Shown here: piece by piece, positions 16,482 to 24,723 of the stretch
How positions within the stretch are numbered: position 1 is the stretch's first letter
Layout: every line of letters starts with the position of its first letter
Source of the DNA: Oerskovia jenensis
GTDB taxonomy: Bacteria; Actinomycetota; Actinomycetes; Actinomycetales; Cellulomonadaceae
DNA: 64,000 nt
Reading direction: 5' to 3'
Assembly (NCBI RefSeq): GCF_016907235.1
Contig: NZ_JAFBBO010000001.1
Location: forward strand, 1,116,001-1,180,000
The notes under the pieces: generated by a model
What the model was told of the DNA's origin: nothing
The model's input: the letters and a program-made list of their open reading frames with translations, nothing else
The model's database searches: none
Position numbers and translations under genes: made by a program

Positions 16482-16816
16482 CACACCGGGTCCTCGTCGA
16501 TGCGCGTCACCTCTCCGGGCGTCCGGCCGCCGCGGAGCCAGTCCCGCAGCGTCGCGACGGCAGCGGCCTCGCCGCGCGCCGTCACGAGCACGGTCCCGTC
16601 GGGAAGGTTCTGCGCGTCGCACGCCAGCCCCAGCGCGGCGGCCTGGCGGGTCGTCGCCCACCGGAAGCCGACGCCCTGGACGTGCCCGTGCACGATCGCG
16701 CGGAACCCGGCCTCCTCGGGTCGGGCGGGTGCCGCGTCGTGTGCTTCCGCTGCGTGGGCGGCCACCTCCTCGCCCGTGGTCCGGTCACCCGTGGCCTGCT
16801 CGTCGGTGCCCGCCAC
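16481..16816 (-). CDS. acyP: Acylphosphatase
   Basis: Acylphosphatase hydrolyses carboxyl-phosphate bonds such as those of acetyl-phosphate. The 111-residue protein has the signature IVHGHVQGVGFRWATTRQA with catalytic Arg52, and Asn70 in AQNLPDGTVLV. The core is about 75 residues, preceded by a 37-residue Ala/Glu-rich extension if the GTG at 16816 is used; a start closer to the domain cannot be excluded. It sits 2 bases after the DUF1761 gene and overlaps the thioredoxin-fold gene, forming a three-gene operon. Confidence 0.93.
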   Translation of the reverse strand: MAGTDEQATGDRTTGEEVAAHAAEAHDAAPARPEEAGFRAIVHGHVQGVGFRWATTRQAAALGLACDAQNLPDGTVLVTARGEAAAVATLRDWLRGGRTPGEVTRIDEDPV

Positions 16817-16818
16817 GC

Positions 16819-17244
16819 CTACTGCCACAGCCCCAGGATCGCGCCCATGACCGCGAGCGCGACCACGTCGTGCAAGCCGTCGATCAGGGTCAGCCGCGCG
16901 GGCAGGCGCGCGAACCCGTTGTGGATCACGTGGGCCCCGGCGCGGAACACCACGCCGACCACCGCGCCGAACAGCAGTCCTTCCCACAGCCCGTCGAGGC
17001 CGGTCGCGAGGATCAGCGCCCCCAGCAGGATCGCCGTGAGGAGCGAGGCGACGCCCGTGGCGGCGAACCGCGGTCCGGCGCCCGCGCTGCTGTTCATCTC
17101 CTCCTCGGTCAGCCCGACGAGGCTCGCCCACTGCCAGCCCAGCGCCCCGGTCGAGTAGAACAGGAACCCGACGACGAACGTCGAGAGCGTGGCCACGAGC
17201 ACGGCCCACCAGTTGAGGTCTCCGATCGCGTCCAGCCATGCCAT
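16819..17244 (-). CDS. DUF1761 family membrane protein
   Basis: The 141-residue protein has four hydrophobic segments in the DUF1761 pattern: NWWAVLVATLSTFVVGFLFYS, a TEEEM loop, then LLTAILLGALILATGL, LLFGAVVGVVFRAGAHVIHNGF and LHDVVALAVMGAILGLWQ. DUF1761 proteins are integral membrane proteins of unknown role. The ATG at 17244 follows GAAGGAGCG, a good ribosome binding site, which rules out longer readings. First gene of the operon with acyP and the thioredoxin-fold gene. Confidence 0.9.
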   Translation of the reverse strand: MAWLDAIGDLNWWAVLVATLSTFVVGFLFYSTGALGWQWASLVGLTEEEMNSSAGAGPRFAATGVASLLTAILLGALILATGLDGLWEGLLFGAVVGVVFRAGAHVIHNGFARLPARLTLIDGLHDVVALAVMGAILGLWQ

Positions 17245-17344
17245 GTCTCGCTCCTTCCGCGAGCGCCCCGTGGGGCGACGACGACCGGCGGCGCGACGCG
17301 TCACCGTCTCCAGGCTGACCCGGCAGTGCTGCACGCGCCACCCG

Positions 17345-18484
17345 TCAGGTCAGCACGAGCCGCCGGGGGACGTCCGTGAGCGTCGGCACGGGCTCGACGG
17401 CGAGGTCGCCGCCCGCCGCCTCCTTCCACCAGGCGATGTTCACGGCGTGCTCCGCGTAGGTGGACGTGGGGTCGGCGCTGAGCGCGAGGGCGAAGTCGGA
17501 GATCCGCACGTCGTCGACGTAGCCCGCCGCGAGGGGGACGCCGGCGAGCAGTCGGCGGGTCCCCCTGAACCGGGGGCGGTGCTTCCATCGCTTGGCGGTG
17601 TTGAGCAGGCGGTACACCGTCCGTGGCGTGAAGCTGCCGACGAGCTCGGAGTCGTCGCCGAGCTGCGCGAGGACCCGGTCGGGGTAGAACGTGAGCCCGC
17701 ACGCCGCGGCCTCGCCCATCATCCACAGGAGCGCGACGTCGGACAGCCCGGGCGAGGCGTTCCCACCACCCACGTCGCTGTGCGCGCCCGGGAACCAGAC
17801 CTGCTTGACGCCGCCCGGCCGGTCGTCGTCGGCCGGGACGTCCCACAGGCACGGCTCGAACGTGAGCCGCCGTTCGTCGATGGCCAGCGCCTGACGCGCG
17901 CACTGCACCATGCTCGACAGGCGCACGTCGTGGAACCGGCTCTTGCGGCGGGTGATCCCCGGGACACCGAGGGCACCGACCGTGTCGAAGACCCCGAGGA
18001 ACGTGATGGGCACCTGGGGGTAGCAGTACTTCTCGCGGAACTGCGAGACCCGGGCACGCCTGCCGGGCGAGTGGTCGCGATACAGCGACTCGGCGTCCGC
18101 CAGCAGGTTGCCCGCGCCGCGGTCGGCGAGGGCGTCCGCGGTGAGCAGGCCGACGCTCGCGATCATCCCGGCGACGCTGCGGGCCGTGTACGCACCGCGG
18201 CTGAACCCGAAGACGTAGACCTCGTCGTCGGGCTCGTAGTTCAGTGCGAGGTCGCGGTAGCTCGCGACGACGTTCCGGGTGAGCCCGTAGCCGAACGCCC
18301 CGCCCAGCAGCGCGTCGACCCGGTAGCCCCGGGCACCGACGCCCTCGACCGAGAACACCATCTGCTGGACCCCGTCGGGCCCGATCCCCGTGTGGACCGA
18401 CCGGGCGATCTTCTCGATGTTCGACACGCTCGCGCGGACGGGCGAGTTCCACGTGCCGTCGCAGCAGAGCACCAGGCGCTTCAT
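17345..18484 (-). CDS. DUF2235 alpha/beta-hydrolase
   Basis: The 379-residue protein begins MKRLVLCCDGTWNSP, the hallmark of DUF2235, and has the complete hydrolase triad pattern: Ser95 in the elbow GFSRGAYTA, Asp167 in LGVFDTVGALGVPG and His235 in WFPGAHSDVGGG. DUF2235 is the domain of the Tle1 phospholipases of type VI secretion, but stand-alone soluble versions are common in actinobacteria. No signal peptide or secretion partner is seen here, so a cytoplasmic esterase or lipase of unknown substrate is the cautious call. Confidence 0.9.
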   Translation of the reverse strand: MKRLVLCCDGTWNSPVRASVSNIEKIARSVHTGIGPDGVQQMVFSVEGVGARGYRVDALLGGAFGYGLTRNVVASYRDLALNYEPDDEVYVFGFSRGAYTARSVAGMIASVGLLTADALADRGAGNLLADAESLYRDHSPGRRARVSQFREKYCYPQVPITFLGVFDTVGALGVPGITRRKSRFHDVRLSSMVQCARQALAIDERRLTFEPCLWDVPADDDRPGGVKQVWFPGAHSDVGGGNASPGLSDVALLWMMGEAAACGLTFYPDRVLAQLGDDSELVGSFTPRTVYRLLNTAKRWKHRPRFRGTRRLLAGVPLAAGYVDDVRISDFALALSADPTSTYAEHAVNIAWWKEAAGGDLAVEPVPTLTDVPRRLVLT

Positions 18485-18605
18485 GGTTCCTCCTCGAACC
18501 CTCCCGTCGCCGTCGGCGGGCCTACCTGGAGGGAGCGCGCAGCGGCCCCGCTGATGCGAGGTCGCGGGACGCAGGGCCGGGGGCGACGGCCCGAGGACTG
18601 CGCGC

Positions 18606-19091
18606 TCAGTGGTGCACGTGCGCGGGTACTCCCGTCGACCCCTCGATCTCCGTCTCCGCGATGCCGAGCAACCGGTCCGCGAGCGCGCGCAGCGCGCGGG
18701 CCGCGGCGACGTGGTCGCCGATGGCCTCGATCTCGACGTCCCCGGGGTCCTTGCGGGCCCTGCCCACGGCGTGGAGCTCGGACGGGACGTCGCCGACCAG
18801 GATGGCCTCCGCCGTCGTGCGTCCTTCGCTCTCGACGAGGCTCACCTGGACGTGCCAGGACTTCGCGTGCACCGGGACGGCGACCTCGTGCGCCTCGGCG
18901 CCCTCGACGGGGGCGCGGACCATGGTGTCGGGGCCCGGGTAGACGAGCGTCCGTTCGCCCGTGTCGGCCCACTCGACCAGGTAGGGCGGTGAGCCGTCCT
19001 CGTGCTGGACCTCGACGACCATGCCGTCGCGGACCGCACCGCCGACGACCCCCGAGGCCCGGATGATCCTGTCTCCGACCGCTGCCAACAT
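18606..19091 (-). CDS. DUF1918-DUF1876 two-domain protein
   Basis: The 161-residue protein joins two small actinobacterial domains. The N-terminal DUF1918 (about residues 4-60) is SH3-like, with VGDRIIRASGVVGGAVRDG and PPYLVEWADTGERTLVYPGPD. The C-terminal DUF1876 (about residues 78-150) contains KSWHVQVSLVESEGRTTAEAIL and LRALADRLL. Both are dsRBD- or SH3-like domains of unknown function, often linked to stress or dormancy regulons. GGGAGG precedes the ATG at 19091. No partner gene is evident. Confidence 0.9.
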   Translation of the reverse strand: MLAAVGDRIIRASGVVGGAVRDGMVVEVQHEDGSPPYLVEWADTGERTLVYPGPDTMVRAPVEGAEAHEVAVPVHAKSWHVQVSLVESEGRTTAEAILVGDVPSELHAVGRARKDPGDVEIEAIGDHVAAARALRALADRLLGIAETEIEGSTGVPAHVHH

Positions 19092-19173
19092 GTCGTGCCT
19101 CCCCGCTGAGGAACCTGCTTCCATGATGCGCGCCGTGCGGCCCGCACGGAAGGGCGGCGTCTCCGCGGCCCGG

Positions 19174-19905
19174 TCAGCGCAACCGGCGCAGGAACTCCCG
19201 GGTCCGTCCGCGCTGCGGGTCGCCCAGGACCTGCTCGGGCGTGCCGCGCTCGTGCACACGGCCCTGGTGCAGGAAGCAGACCTCGTCGGCGACCTCGCGC
19301 GCGAAGCCCATCTCGTGGGTCGCGACGAGCATGGTCACACCCTCGGCGCGCAGGTCCGCGAGCAGGTCCAGGACCTCGCCCACGAGCTCGGGGTCGAGCG
19401 CCGAGGTGACCTCGTCGAGCAGCAGGAGCTCGGGCGAGGACACGAGCGCCCGCGCGATCGCCGCGCGCTGCTGCTCCCCGCCGCTGAGCTGGTCGGGGTA
19501 GGCCGTCATGCGGTGCGCGAGCCCGACGCGGCGCAGCATGACCTCGGCCGCGGCCTCCGCCTCGGCGCGACCCCGCTTGTGCACGAGGCGCGGGGCGAGG
19601 GTCACGTTGTCGATGACCTTCATGTGCGGGAACAGGTTGTACGACTGGAAGACCAGGCCCATGCGCGCCCGGACGGCGTTCGCGTCGAGGCGCGGGTCGG
19701 CGACGTCCTGCCCGTCGAGCAGGATCTCGCCGTCATCGATCTCCTCCAGGAGGTTCACGACGCGCAGCAGCGTCGACTTGCCCGACCCGGACGCCCCGAC
19801 GAGCACGACGCAGCGGTGCTCGTCGACGTCGAGGTCGATCCCGTCGAGCACGAGGCGCTCGCCGTACGTCTTGCGGATCCCGCGCAGGGACAGCAGGTGG
19901 CTCAT
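19174..19905 (-). CDS. Polar amino-acid ABC transporter ATPase (GlnQ type)
   Basis: The 243-residue ATPase powers the importer encoded by the two genes upstream. It has Walker A GASGSGKST (about 38-46), the Q-loop FQSYNLFPH, ABC signature LSGGEQQR (140-147), Walker B LLLLDEVT and the switch His in VATHEMGFA. The Walker B continuation DEVTSALDP is a known variant in this subfamily. Its ATG overlaps the permease stop (ATGA). Substrate class is inferred from the PAAT-type partners. Confidence 0.95.
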   Translation of the reverse strand: MSHLLSLRGIRKTYGERLVLDGIDLDVDEHRCVVLVGASGSGKSTLLRVVNLLEEIDDGEILLDGQDVADPRLDANAVRARMGLVFQSYNLFPHMKVIDNVTLAPRLVHKRGRAEAEAAAEVMLRRVGLAHRMTAYPDQLSGGEQQRAAIARALVSSPELLLLDEVTSALDPELVGEVLDLLADLRAEGVTMLVATHEMGFAREVADEVCFLHQGRVHERGTPEQVLGDPQRGRTREFLRRLR

Positions 19906-20840
19906 CGGATGGCCCCCGCCCCGCTCACGGTCGCGAGCGACCCGCGCCAGCCCTGGCGCGCCGAGTAGACGTCGACGACGCGCGTGAGCGGGATCGAGAC
20001 GAGCAGGAACAGGACGCCCGCCACGACGTAGGGCGTGAAGTTGTAGCTGCCCGACGCCGCGATCTGCGCGGCCCGGATCGCGTCCACGGCGCCCAGGATC
20101 GAGATGAGCCCCGAGTCCTTCTGGAGCGAGACGAGGTTGCTCGCGAGCGGCGCGGTCACGTGGCGCACGGCCTGCGGCAGCACGACCGTGCGGGTCGTCT
20201 GCGCGCGGGTCAGCCCGAGCGAGCGTGCGGCCGAGACCTGGGACGGGTGCACCGACTCGATCCCGGCGCGGAACACCTCGGCGAGGTACGCGGTGTAGGT
20301 GAGGATGATCGCGAGCGCGCCGAGGAACGCCCCCGACGTCGGGAGCCACTCGAGGCGCAGCGCCGGCAGCCCGAACCCGACGAGCAGCAGCACGAGCAGC
20401 AGCGGCACCCCGCGGAACACGTCGACGTACGCGACCGCGAACGCGCGCAGCGGGAACAGCGCCGGGATGCGGCTCGTGCGGATCACGGCGAGCGTCATCC
20501 CCAGCACCATCCCGACGACCGACGCCACGACCCACACCCGCAGGTTGAGCCACAGCCCCTCGGCGATCGCGGGCAGCGAGTCCCACGCGCTGGCCGGGGA
20601 GAAGAACGCGTCGCGCGTGCGCTCCCACCCGGGGGCCGTGGTCACCACGACGTACAGGACCGCGACCACGACCACGGTCGAGACCGTGGACACCCACGCT
20701 GCCCGACGGCGCCGCGCGCGCCGATAGGAGTCCCTCGCCACCGCGAGCGGGGACGGGGTCCAGGCTGCGGTCCCGGGGTGAGCGCCGCCGTCGGGCTTGC
20801 TGTCCTCGGGCGGTGCGACGCCCGACGCGCCCCCGCTCAC
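19902..20840 (-). CDS. Polar amino-acid ABC transporter permease
   Basis: The 312-residue membrane protein has a cytoplasmic N-terminal extension of about 45 residues, then five or so helices with the HisM/GlnP permease pattern: VDVFRGVPLLLVLLLVGFGLP, TAYLAEVFRAGIESV and the EAA loop SAARSLGLTRAQTTRTVVLPQAVR that contacts the ATPase. It starts with a GTG at 20840, one base after the binding-protein stop. Only one permease gene is present, so it likely works as a homodimer. Confidence 0.94.
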   Translation of the reverse strand: MSGGASGVAPPEDSKPDGGAHPGTAAWTPSPLAVARDSYRRARRRRAAWVSTVSTVVVVAVLYVVVTTAPGWERTRDAFFSPASAWDSLPAIAEGLWLNLRVWVVASVVGMVLGMTLAVIRTSRIPALFPLRAFAVAYVDVFRGVPLLLVLLLVGFGLPALRLEWLPTSGAFLGALAIILTYTAYLAEVFRAGIESVHPSQVSAARSLGLTRAQTTRTVVLPQAVRHVTAPLASNLVSLQKDSGLISILGAVDAIRAAQIAASGSYNFTPYVVAGVLFLLVSIPLTRVVDVYSARQGWRGSLATVSGAGAIR

Positions 20841-20841
20841 C

Positions 20842-21696
20842 TCAGCCCAGCTCGGGGATGTCGTCCGACTTGAGCCACGTGGTGCGCAGCTCGGCGAGCG
20901 TGCCGTCCTCCTCGAGCGAGTCGACCGCGGCCGAGACGCAGTCGGTGAGCACCGAGCCCAGGTCCAGGACCAGGCCGTACTGCTCGACCGTGCCCTGGTC
21001 CGGCAGGGTGCCGATGACGACGGAGTCGGGGAAGTACTCGGTCGAGGCCGCGACGCCCTGGTCGACGTCCATGACCATGACGTCGATCGTGCCCGACTGC
21101 AGGGCCGTCATGCCGTCGCCCGCACCGTTGAACGGGACGATGTTCGCGTCGTCGCCGAACGCGGCCTTCGCGAGCGTGAGGCTCGTCTGGGCGGCCGTGA
21201 CGCCGATGCGCAGGTCCTTGAGCTCGTCGAGCGTCGTGGCCGAGGCGTACGGGCCGGCCTCCTGCACGATCACGCCCTGGCGCGTCGTGAGGTAGGGGCT
21301 CGAGAAGTCGACGGCCTTGCGGCGCTCGTCCGAGACGGACGTCTGCCAGGCCGCGAAGTCGAACTCCTTGATGCTGGGGCTGACGATCTGCTCGAACGTC
21401 ACGAGCTCCCACTCGACGTCGTCCGCGGCGTACCCGAGCCGGTCGGCGACCTCGTAGACGAGCGCGGACTCGAAGCCCTCGCCGCTGTCGTGCTCACCGA
21501 TGTACCAGGGCGAGTACGCCTCGCCCGCGGCGACCGTGAGCTTGCCGTCGGTGTGCGTGGGCAGCGCGCCCGGCTCGCACGTGGGCGTCGAGCCGGCCGA
21601 TCCGGCGTCGTTCGAGGAGTCGTCGGCGGAGCAGCCCGCGAGGAGCAGGGCGGTCGAGACGGCTGCGACGGGCAGCACGGCGTTCAGGCGGCGCAT
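20842..21696 (-). CDS. ABC transporter substrate-binding lipoprotein, amino-acid type
   Basis: The 284-residue precursor has a signal peptide ending in the lipobox LLAG-Cys22, so the mature protein is anchored to the outer face of the membrane. The SBP_bac_3 fold is seen in YSPWYIG, FESALVYEVADRLGY, FDFAAWQTSVSDERRKAVDFSSPY, DLRIGVTAAQTS and the QSGTIDVMVMDVDQGV segment. It heads a three-gene operon with the permease and ATPase. The ligand is unknown; the fold takes polar amino acids and related compounds. Confidence 0.95.
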   Translation of the reverse strand: MRRLNAVLPVAAVSTALLLAGCSADDSSNDAGSAGSTPTCEPGALPTHTDGKLTVAAGEAYSPWYIGEHDSGEGFESALVYEVADRLGYAADDVEWELVTFEQIVSPSIKEFDFAAWQTSVSDERRKAVDFSSPYLTTRQGVIVQEAGPYASATTLDELKDLRIGVTAAQTSLTLAKAAFGDDANIVPFNGAGDGMTALQSGTIDVMVMDVDQGVAASTEYFPDSVVIGTLPDQGTVEQYGLVLDLGSVLTDCVSAAVDSLEEDGTLAELRTTWLKSDDIPELG

Positions 21697-21870
21697 GAGG
21701 ACCTTCCGGGGTCAGGAGGGTGACGAGGCGGCTCCGGACGGCCGCGGGTGACGCGTGCTGCCGGGACTCGCCGGAGGTCGACTCTACGCCGGTCCCATGC
21801 GGTGAGACATGGGCGGGACGCAGGGTGAGACGGTGGGGCGCGTCACACCGTCGCAGCGTCGCGCCGACGC

Positions 21871-22365
21871 TCAGTCCTCGGGCAGATGGAGGGCGTCGAG
21901 GCGCCCCTCGGTGTCGAGCGACTCGAGGATCGAGCGCGCGATCTGGTCGAGCTGGTCGACCTGCTCCGGGGTGAGGCGGTCGATGATGTGCTCGCGCACC
22001 GTGTCGACGTGGCCGGGGGCCGTCGCGACGACCTTGTCCCACCCGGCGTCGGTCAGGACCGCGAGCGTGGCCCGGCGGTCCTCGGGGCAGGGCGAGCGCT
22101 CGACGTAGCCGCGACCCTCGAGGCGCTTCACGACGTGCGACAGGCGGGGCAGGGTCGCGTTGGTCTTGAGCGCGAGGTCCGTCATGCGCAGCGTGCGGTC
22201 GGGCGCCTCGGAGAGCATCGCGAGCACGAGGTACTCGAAGTGGGTGAGCTGCGCGTCGCGCTGGAGCTGCGCGTCGAGCACGCCGGGGAGGAGCTCGGAG
22301 ACGGCCTGGAGGCGCATCCAGGTCCGCAGCTCGCGGGGGGAGAGCCATCGCACGTCGTCGGTCAT
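21871..22365 (-). CDS. MarR-family transcriptional regulator
   Basis: The 164-residue protein has the MarR winged helix: LTHFEYLVLAMLSEAPDRTLRMTDLA, recognition helix TNATLPRLSHVVKRLEGRGYVER and the wing PEDRRATLAVLTDAGW. It is divergent from the NADP/F420-type oxidoreductase gene, and the region between holds inverted repeats (22387-22431) likely bound by this protein. A TAGACT hexamer ends exactly six bases before the ATG on the minus strand, consistent with leaderless, autoregulated transcription. Confidence 0.93.
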   Translation of the reverse strand: MTDDVRWLSPRELRTWMRLQAVSELLPGVLDAQLQRDAQLTHFEYLVLAMLSEAPDRTLRMTDLALKTNATLPRLSHVVKRLEGRGYVERSPCPEDRRATLAVLTDAGWDKVVATAPGHVDTVREHIIDRLTPEQVDQLDQIARSILESLDTEGRLDALHLPED

Positions 22366-22386
22366 GGGACCAGTCTACCGACAATG

Positions 22387-22431
22387 GTTGACACGACAAC
22401 TAAGCGGGTCTACGTTAGTTGTATCGACAAC
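22387..22431. promoter_or_regulatory. MarR operator cluster
   Basis: GTTG(22387)...CAAC(22400) is followed by GTTGT-ATCG-ACAAC at 22418-22431, a perfect 5-bp-arm palindrome. In addition ACAACTAA (22396-22403) and TTAGTTGT (22415-22422) are perfect 8-bp inverted repeats. The cluster occupies the 111-base divergent region between the MarR gene and the oxidoreductase gene. Confidence 0.65.
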
Positions 22432-22476
22432 CAATCGCGCCGGTCCGGTACCGGCGTCGCAGCCCCGGAGGACTTC

Positions 22477-23100
22477 ATGACCAGCATCACGATCATCGGC
22501 GCAGGGAACATCGCAGCAGGCGTGGCGCGCATCGGCCTCGACGCCGGCGCACAGGTCCAGGTCCTGGCGCGCGACGCCGAGAAGGCCGCCGCGCTCGGCA
22601 GCGGCGACACGTTCACCTCGGGCGTCGTCGGCGACGAGATCACGGGCGACCTCGTGGTCCTCGCGCTCCCCTACCCGGCCGTTCCCGAGGTCCTCGCGCA
22701 GTACGCCGGCCGGCTCGACGGCAAGGTCCTCGTCGACCCGACCAACCCCGTCGACTTCGCGACGTTCGACTCGCTCGTCGTGCCCGCCGACTCCTCGGCC
22801 GCCGCCCAGATCGCCGCGCTCGCCCCTACCGCCACGGTCGTCAAGGCGTTCAACACGAACTTCGCCTCGACCCTCGCGAGCGGCAAGGTCGCCGACCAGT
22901 CGACCACCGTGCTCGTCGCGGGCGACGACAACGACGCCAAGGCCACGCTCGTCGAGCTCGTCCGCGCGGGCGGCCTCAAGGGCGTCGACGCCGGGTCGCT
23001 CAAGCGCGCCCGCGAGCTCGAGGCCCTCGGCTTCGTCCAGATGACGCTCGCAGGCTCCGGCGCGACCCAGTGGACGACGGGCTTCGCTCTCGCCGACTGA
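22477..23100 (+). CDS. NADPH-dependent F420 reductase-like oxidoreductase
   Basis: The 207-residue protein opens with the Rossmann motif MTSITIIGAGNIAAGVARIG (GxGxxA) and follows the F420H2:NADP oxidoreductase / NAD(P)-binding pattern: ALPYPAVPEVLAQYAG, VDPTNPVD and VVKAFNTNFASTLASG. Such proteins move hydride between NADP and F420 or act on unknown small ketones; the actual cofactor cannot be told. It is divergent from the MarR gene and so likely induced by the MarR ligand. GGAG precedes the ATG at 22477. Confidence 0.88.
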   Translation: MTSITIIGAGNIAAGVARIGLDAGAQVQVLARDAEKAAALGSGDTFTSGVVGDEITGDLVVLALPYPAVPEVLAQYAGRLDGKVLVDPTNPVDFATFDSLVVPADSSAAAQIAALAPTATVVKAFNTNFASTLASGKVADQSTTVLVAGDDNDAKATLVELVRAGGLKGVDAGSLKRARELEALGFVQMTLAGSGATQWTTGFALAD

Positions 23101-23146
23101 CGCGGCCCCGTGCGCCCTGCGCCCTCGGCGTGGTCCCGGGAATGAC

Positions 23147-23184
23147 GAAGGCCCGGTTCAGCATTCCTGCTGAACCGGGCCTTC
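23147..23184 (-). terminator. Terminator hairpin of the distal tRNA-fMet gene
   Basis: A perfect 17-bp stem (23147-23163 with 23168-23184) and a TTCC loop, starting 5 bases past the tRNA 3' end in its transcription direction. Confidence 0.85.
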
Positions 23185-23189
23185 CTTTG

Positions 23190-23263
23190 TAGCGGGGGCA
23201 GGATTTGAACCTGCGACCTCTGGGTTATGAGCCCAGCGAGCTACCGAGCTGCTCCACCCCGCG
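23190..23263 (-). tRNA. Initiator tRNA-Met (CAT anticodon), copy 1
   Basis: The minus strand folds as a 74-nt tRNA beginning CGCGGGGTGGAGCAGC, with anticodon CAT in the loop CTCATAA and the T arm GGTTCAAATCC. Three consecutive G-C pairs in the anticodon stem (GGG/CCC) and an unpaired first acceptor position (C1 against T72) identify it as the formyl-Met initiator rather than the elongator. CCA is not encoded. It is identical in its body to the second copy 299 bases away. Confidence 0.95.
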
Positions 23264-23445
23264 TCGGTGAACACCACTCTACGCGACGTTTCGCCCGAGC
23301 CTTGACCAGGACGCCTGTCGGGCACGTCACACCTGTCCGGGCGGAGCGCCGTCCTGGCAGCCCGGTCCCGTGCCGCTCCGCCTCGCGCGGACCGTCCACC
23401 CGCCTGACCGGCCGGCGTCGGAACAGGCCTCTCCCAGGGAATGAC

Positions 23446-23483
23446 GAAGGCCCGGTTCAGCATTTCTGCTGAACCGGGCCTTC
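23446..23483 (-). terminator. Terminator hairpin of the proximal tRNA-fMet gene
   Basis: The same 17-bp stem as at 23147, at 23446-23462 with 23467-23483 and a TTTC loop. It lies between the two tRNA genes, so each copy has its own terminator. Confidence 0.85.
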
Positions 23484-23488
23484 CCTTG

Positions 23489-23562
23489 TAGCGGGGGCAG
23501 GATTTGAACCTGCGACCTCTGGGTTATGAGCCCAGCGAGCTACCGAGCTGCTCCACCCCGCG
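23489..23562 (-). tRNA. Initiator tRNA-Met (CAT anticodon), copy 2
   Basis: A 74-nt minus-strand tRNA, identical in sequence to the copy at 23190-23263, with the same initiator features (C1 mismatch, GGG/CCC anticodon stem) and no encoded CCA. The tRNA, its terminator and a short 5' flank are repeated as a unit of 299 bases. Confidence 0.95.
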
Positions 23563-23622
23563 TCGGTAAACACAACCTTACGGGACGGGAGCCAGGGCGC
23601 CAAATCGGGCGCCCTGGCGCGG

Positions 23623-24723
23623 TCAGGAGCGGTGCGGAGCGACGATCCCGACCCCGAAACGGAACACGCGCTCCTCCCCCGGCGCGAGGCGCACGTCCTG
23701 CGCGCAGTCCTCGCGGTTGAACGCGTTCGTCAGGCTCTCGACGGGTTCGAGCGCGATCGAGGCGCGCGCCCGCTCGTCGAGCCCGTCGCCCGTGTACACG
23801 TGCATGTTGCCGCGCTCCTGCCACAGCTCGAGGCCCTCGCCGGTCGACGGGTCGAGGACGCGCGTCCTCGCGCGCCCGTCCGCGTCGGTCACGAGGTCGG
23901 TGAAGGCGGTGTCGAGACACGTCCCGGCAAGAGCCACCGGCCCGACGGCGTCACGCACCACCCGGGCCGCCTCACCGTCGAGCGGGAGCAGGCCCGCGTC
24001 GGTCGCGACCGTCGCGCGAGCCGGGACGTACAGCTCCAGGCCGTCGATCGTGTCGTGGCCGGGGACGCGGAAGTAGGGGTGCCATCCGGCCGTGACGGGC
24101 GCCGCGCGCCTCCCGGTGTTGCGGTACGTCCACGTGACGTCGAGCGTGCGCTCGGTCAGCGCGAAGCGGATCCTGGTCTCGAGGTCGAACGGGTAGCCGG
24201 CGACGTCGGCGCCTCGGACCTCGGTCGAGAGGGTCAGGACCACGGGCTCCGCCTCGGTCGCGTCGCCCGGGCTGCGCGCGGCACCGGGGGCGCCTGTCCC
24301 GTCGACGCCATCGGTGCCGTGCGGGGCACCCTCGTCGTCCGGAACGACCTCCCAGTCGAGCACGCGCGCGAACCCGTGCATGGTCTGGATCTCTCCCGGG
24401 GCGACCGGCGGGACGTGGTGCGTGGCGCCGTCGAACACGTAGGTGCCGTCCGCGATGCGGTTCGCGAAGGGGAACATCAGGCCGGACCGCGTCGCGTCCT
24501 GGGCGAGGAGCGCCTGCTCGGTCGCGTAGCCGTCGACGAGGTCGGCGAGGTCGCGCGACGCCGCAGACGACCGGCTCCAGGGGGCCCGCCAGGCGAGGAC
24601 GGTCGCGCCGCGCAGGGCGACCGTGAGCTCCGCTCCGGAGGGGTGGACGAGCGTCACCGTCGGCAGTGCGCCGAGCGTTCCCTCGACGATGTAAGCGTTG
24701 CTGCAAACGGTTGCACTGGTCAT
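23623..24723 (-). CDS. Aldose 1-epimerase family protein
   Basis: The 366-residue protein follows the galactose-mutarotase fold: SGAELTVALRGATVLAWR, FPFANRIADGTY, His in TMHGFARVLDW, GWHPYFRV with the second catalytic His, and the C-terminal Glu in IALEPVESLTNAFNR. These enzymes interconvert alpha and beta anomers of sugars. The start at 24723 has no clear ribosome binding site and lies on top of a LacI-like operator, so the true 5' end could differ. An insert rich in Gly/Asp (about residues 120-150) is longer than in close relatives. Confidence 0.9.
   Translation of the reverse strand: MTSATVCSNAYIVEGTLGALPTVTLVHPSGAELTVALRGATVLAWRAPWSRSSAASRDLADLVDGYATEQALLAQDATRSGLMFPFANRIADGTYVFDGATHHVPPVAPGEIQTMHGFARVLDWEVVPDDEGAPHGTDGVDGTGAPGAARSPGDATEAEPVVLTLSTEVRGADVAGYPFDLETRIRFALTERTLDVTWTYRNTGRRAAPVTAGWHPYFRVPGHDTIDGLELYVPARATVATDAGLLPLDGEAARVVRDAVGPVALAGTCLDTAFTDLVTDADGRARTRVLDPSTGEGLELWQERGNMHVYTGDGLDERARASIALEPVESLTNAFNREDCAQDVRLAPGEERVFRFGVGIVAPHRS
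24702..24715. promoter_or_regulatory. LacI-type operator at the start of the epimerase gene
   Basis: TGCAAACGGTTGCA has perfect 5-bp arms around ACGG and fits the common LacI/GalR-family operator pattern TGCAA-N-CG-N-TTGCA. It lies within the first codons after the presumed ATG, so bound repressor would block initiation or early elongation. No LacI-type gene is in the window. Confidence 0.55.

Noticed and set aside
23158-23463. Minus-strand 101-codon frame
   Set aside because: Covers a tRNA gene and two terminator hairpins.
23140-23570. Possible CRISPR-like or IS repeat
   Set aside because: The direct repeat is explained by duplicated tRNA-fMet genes with terminators; only two copies.
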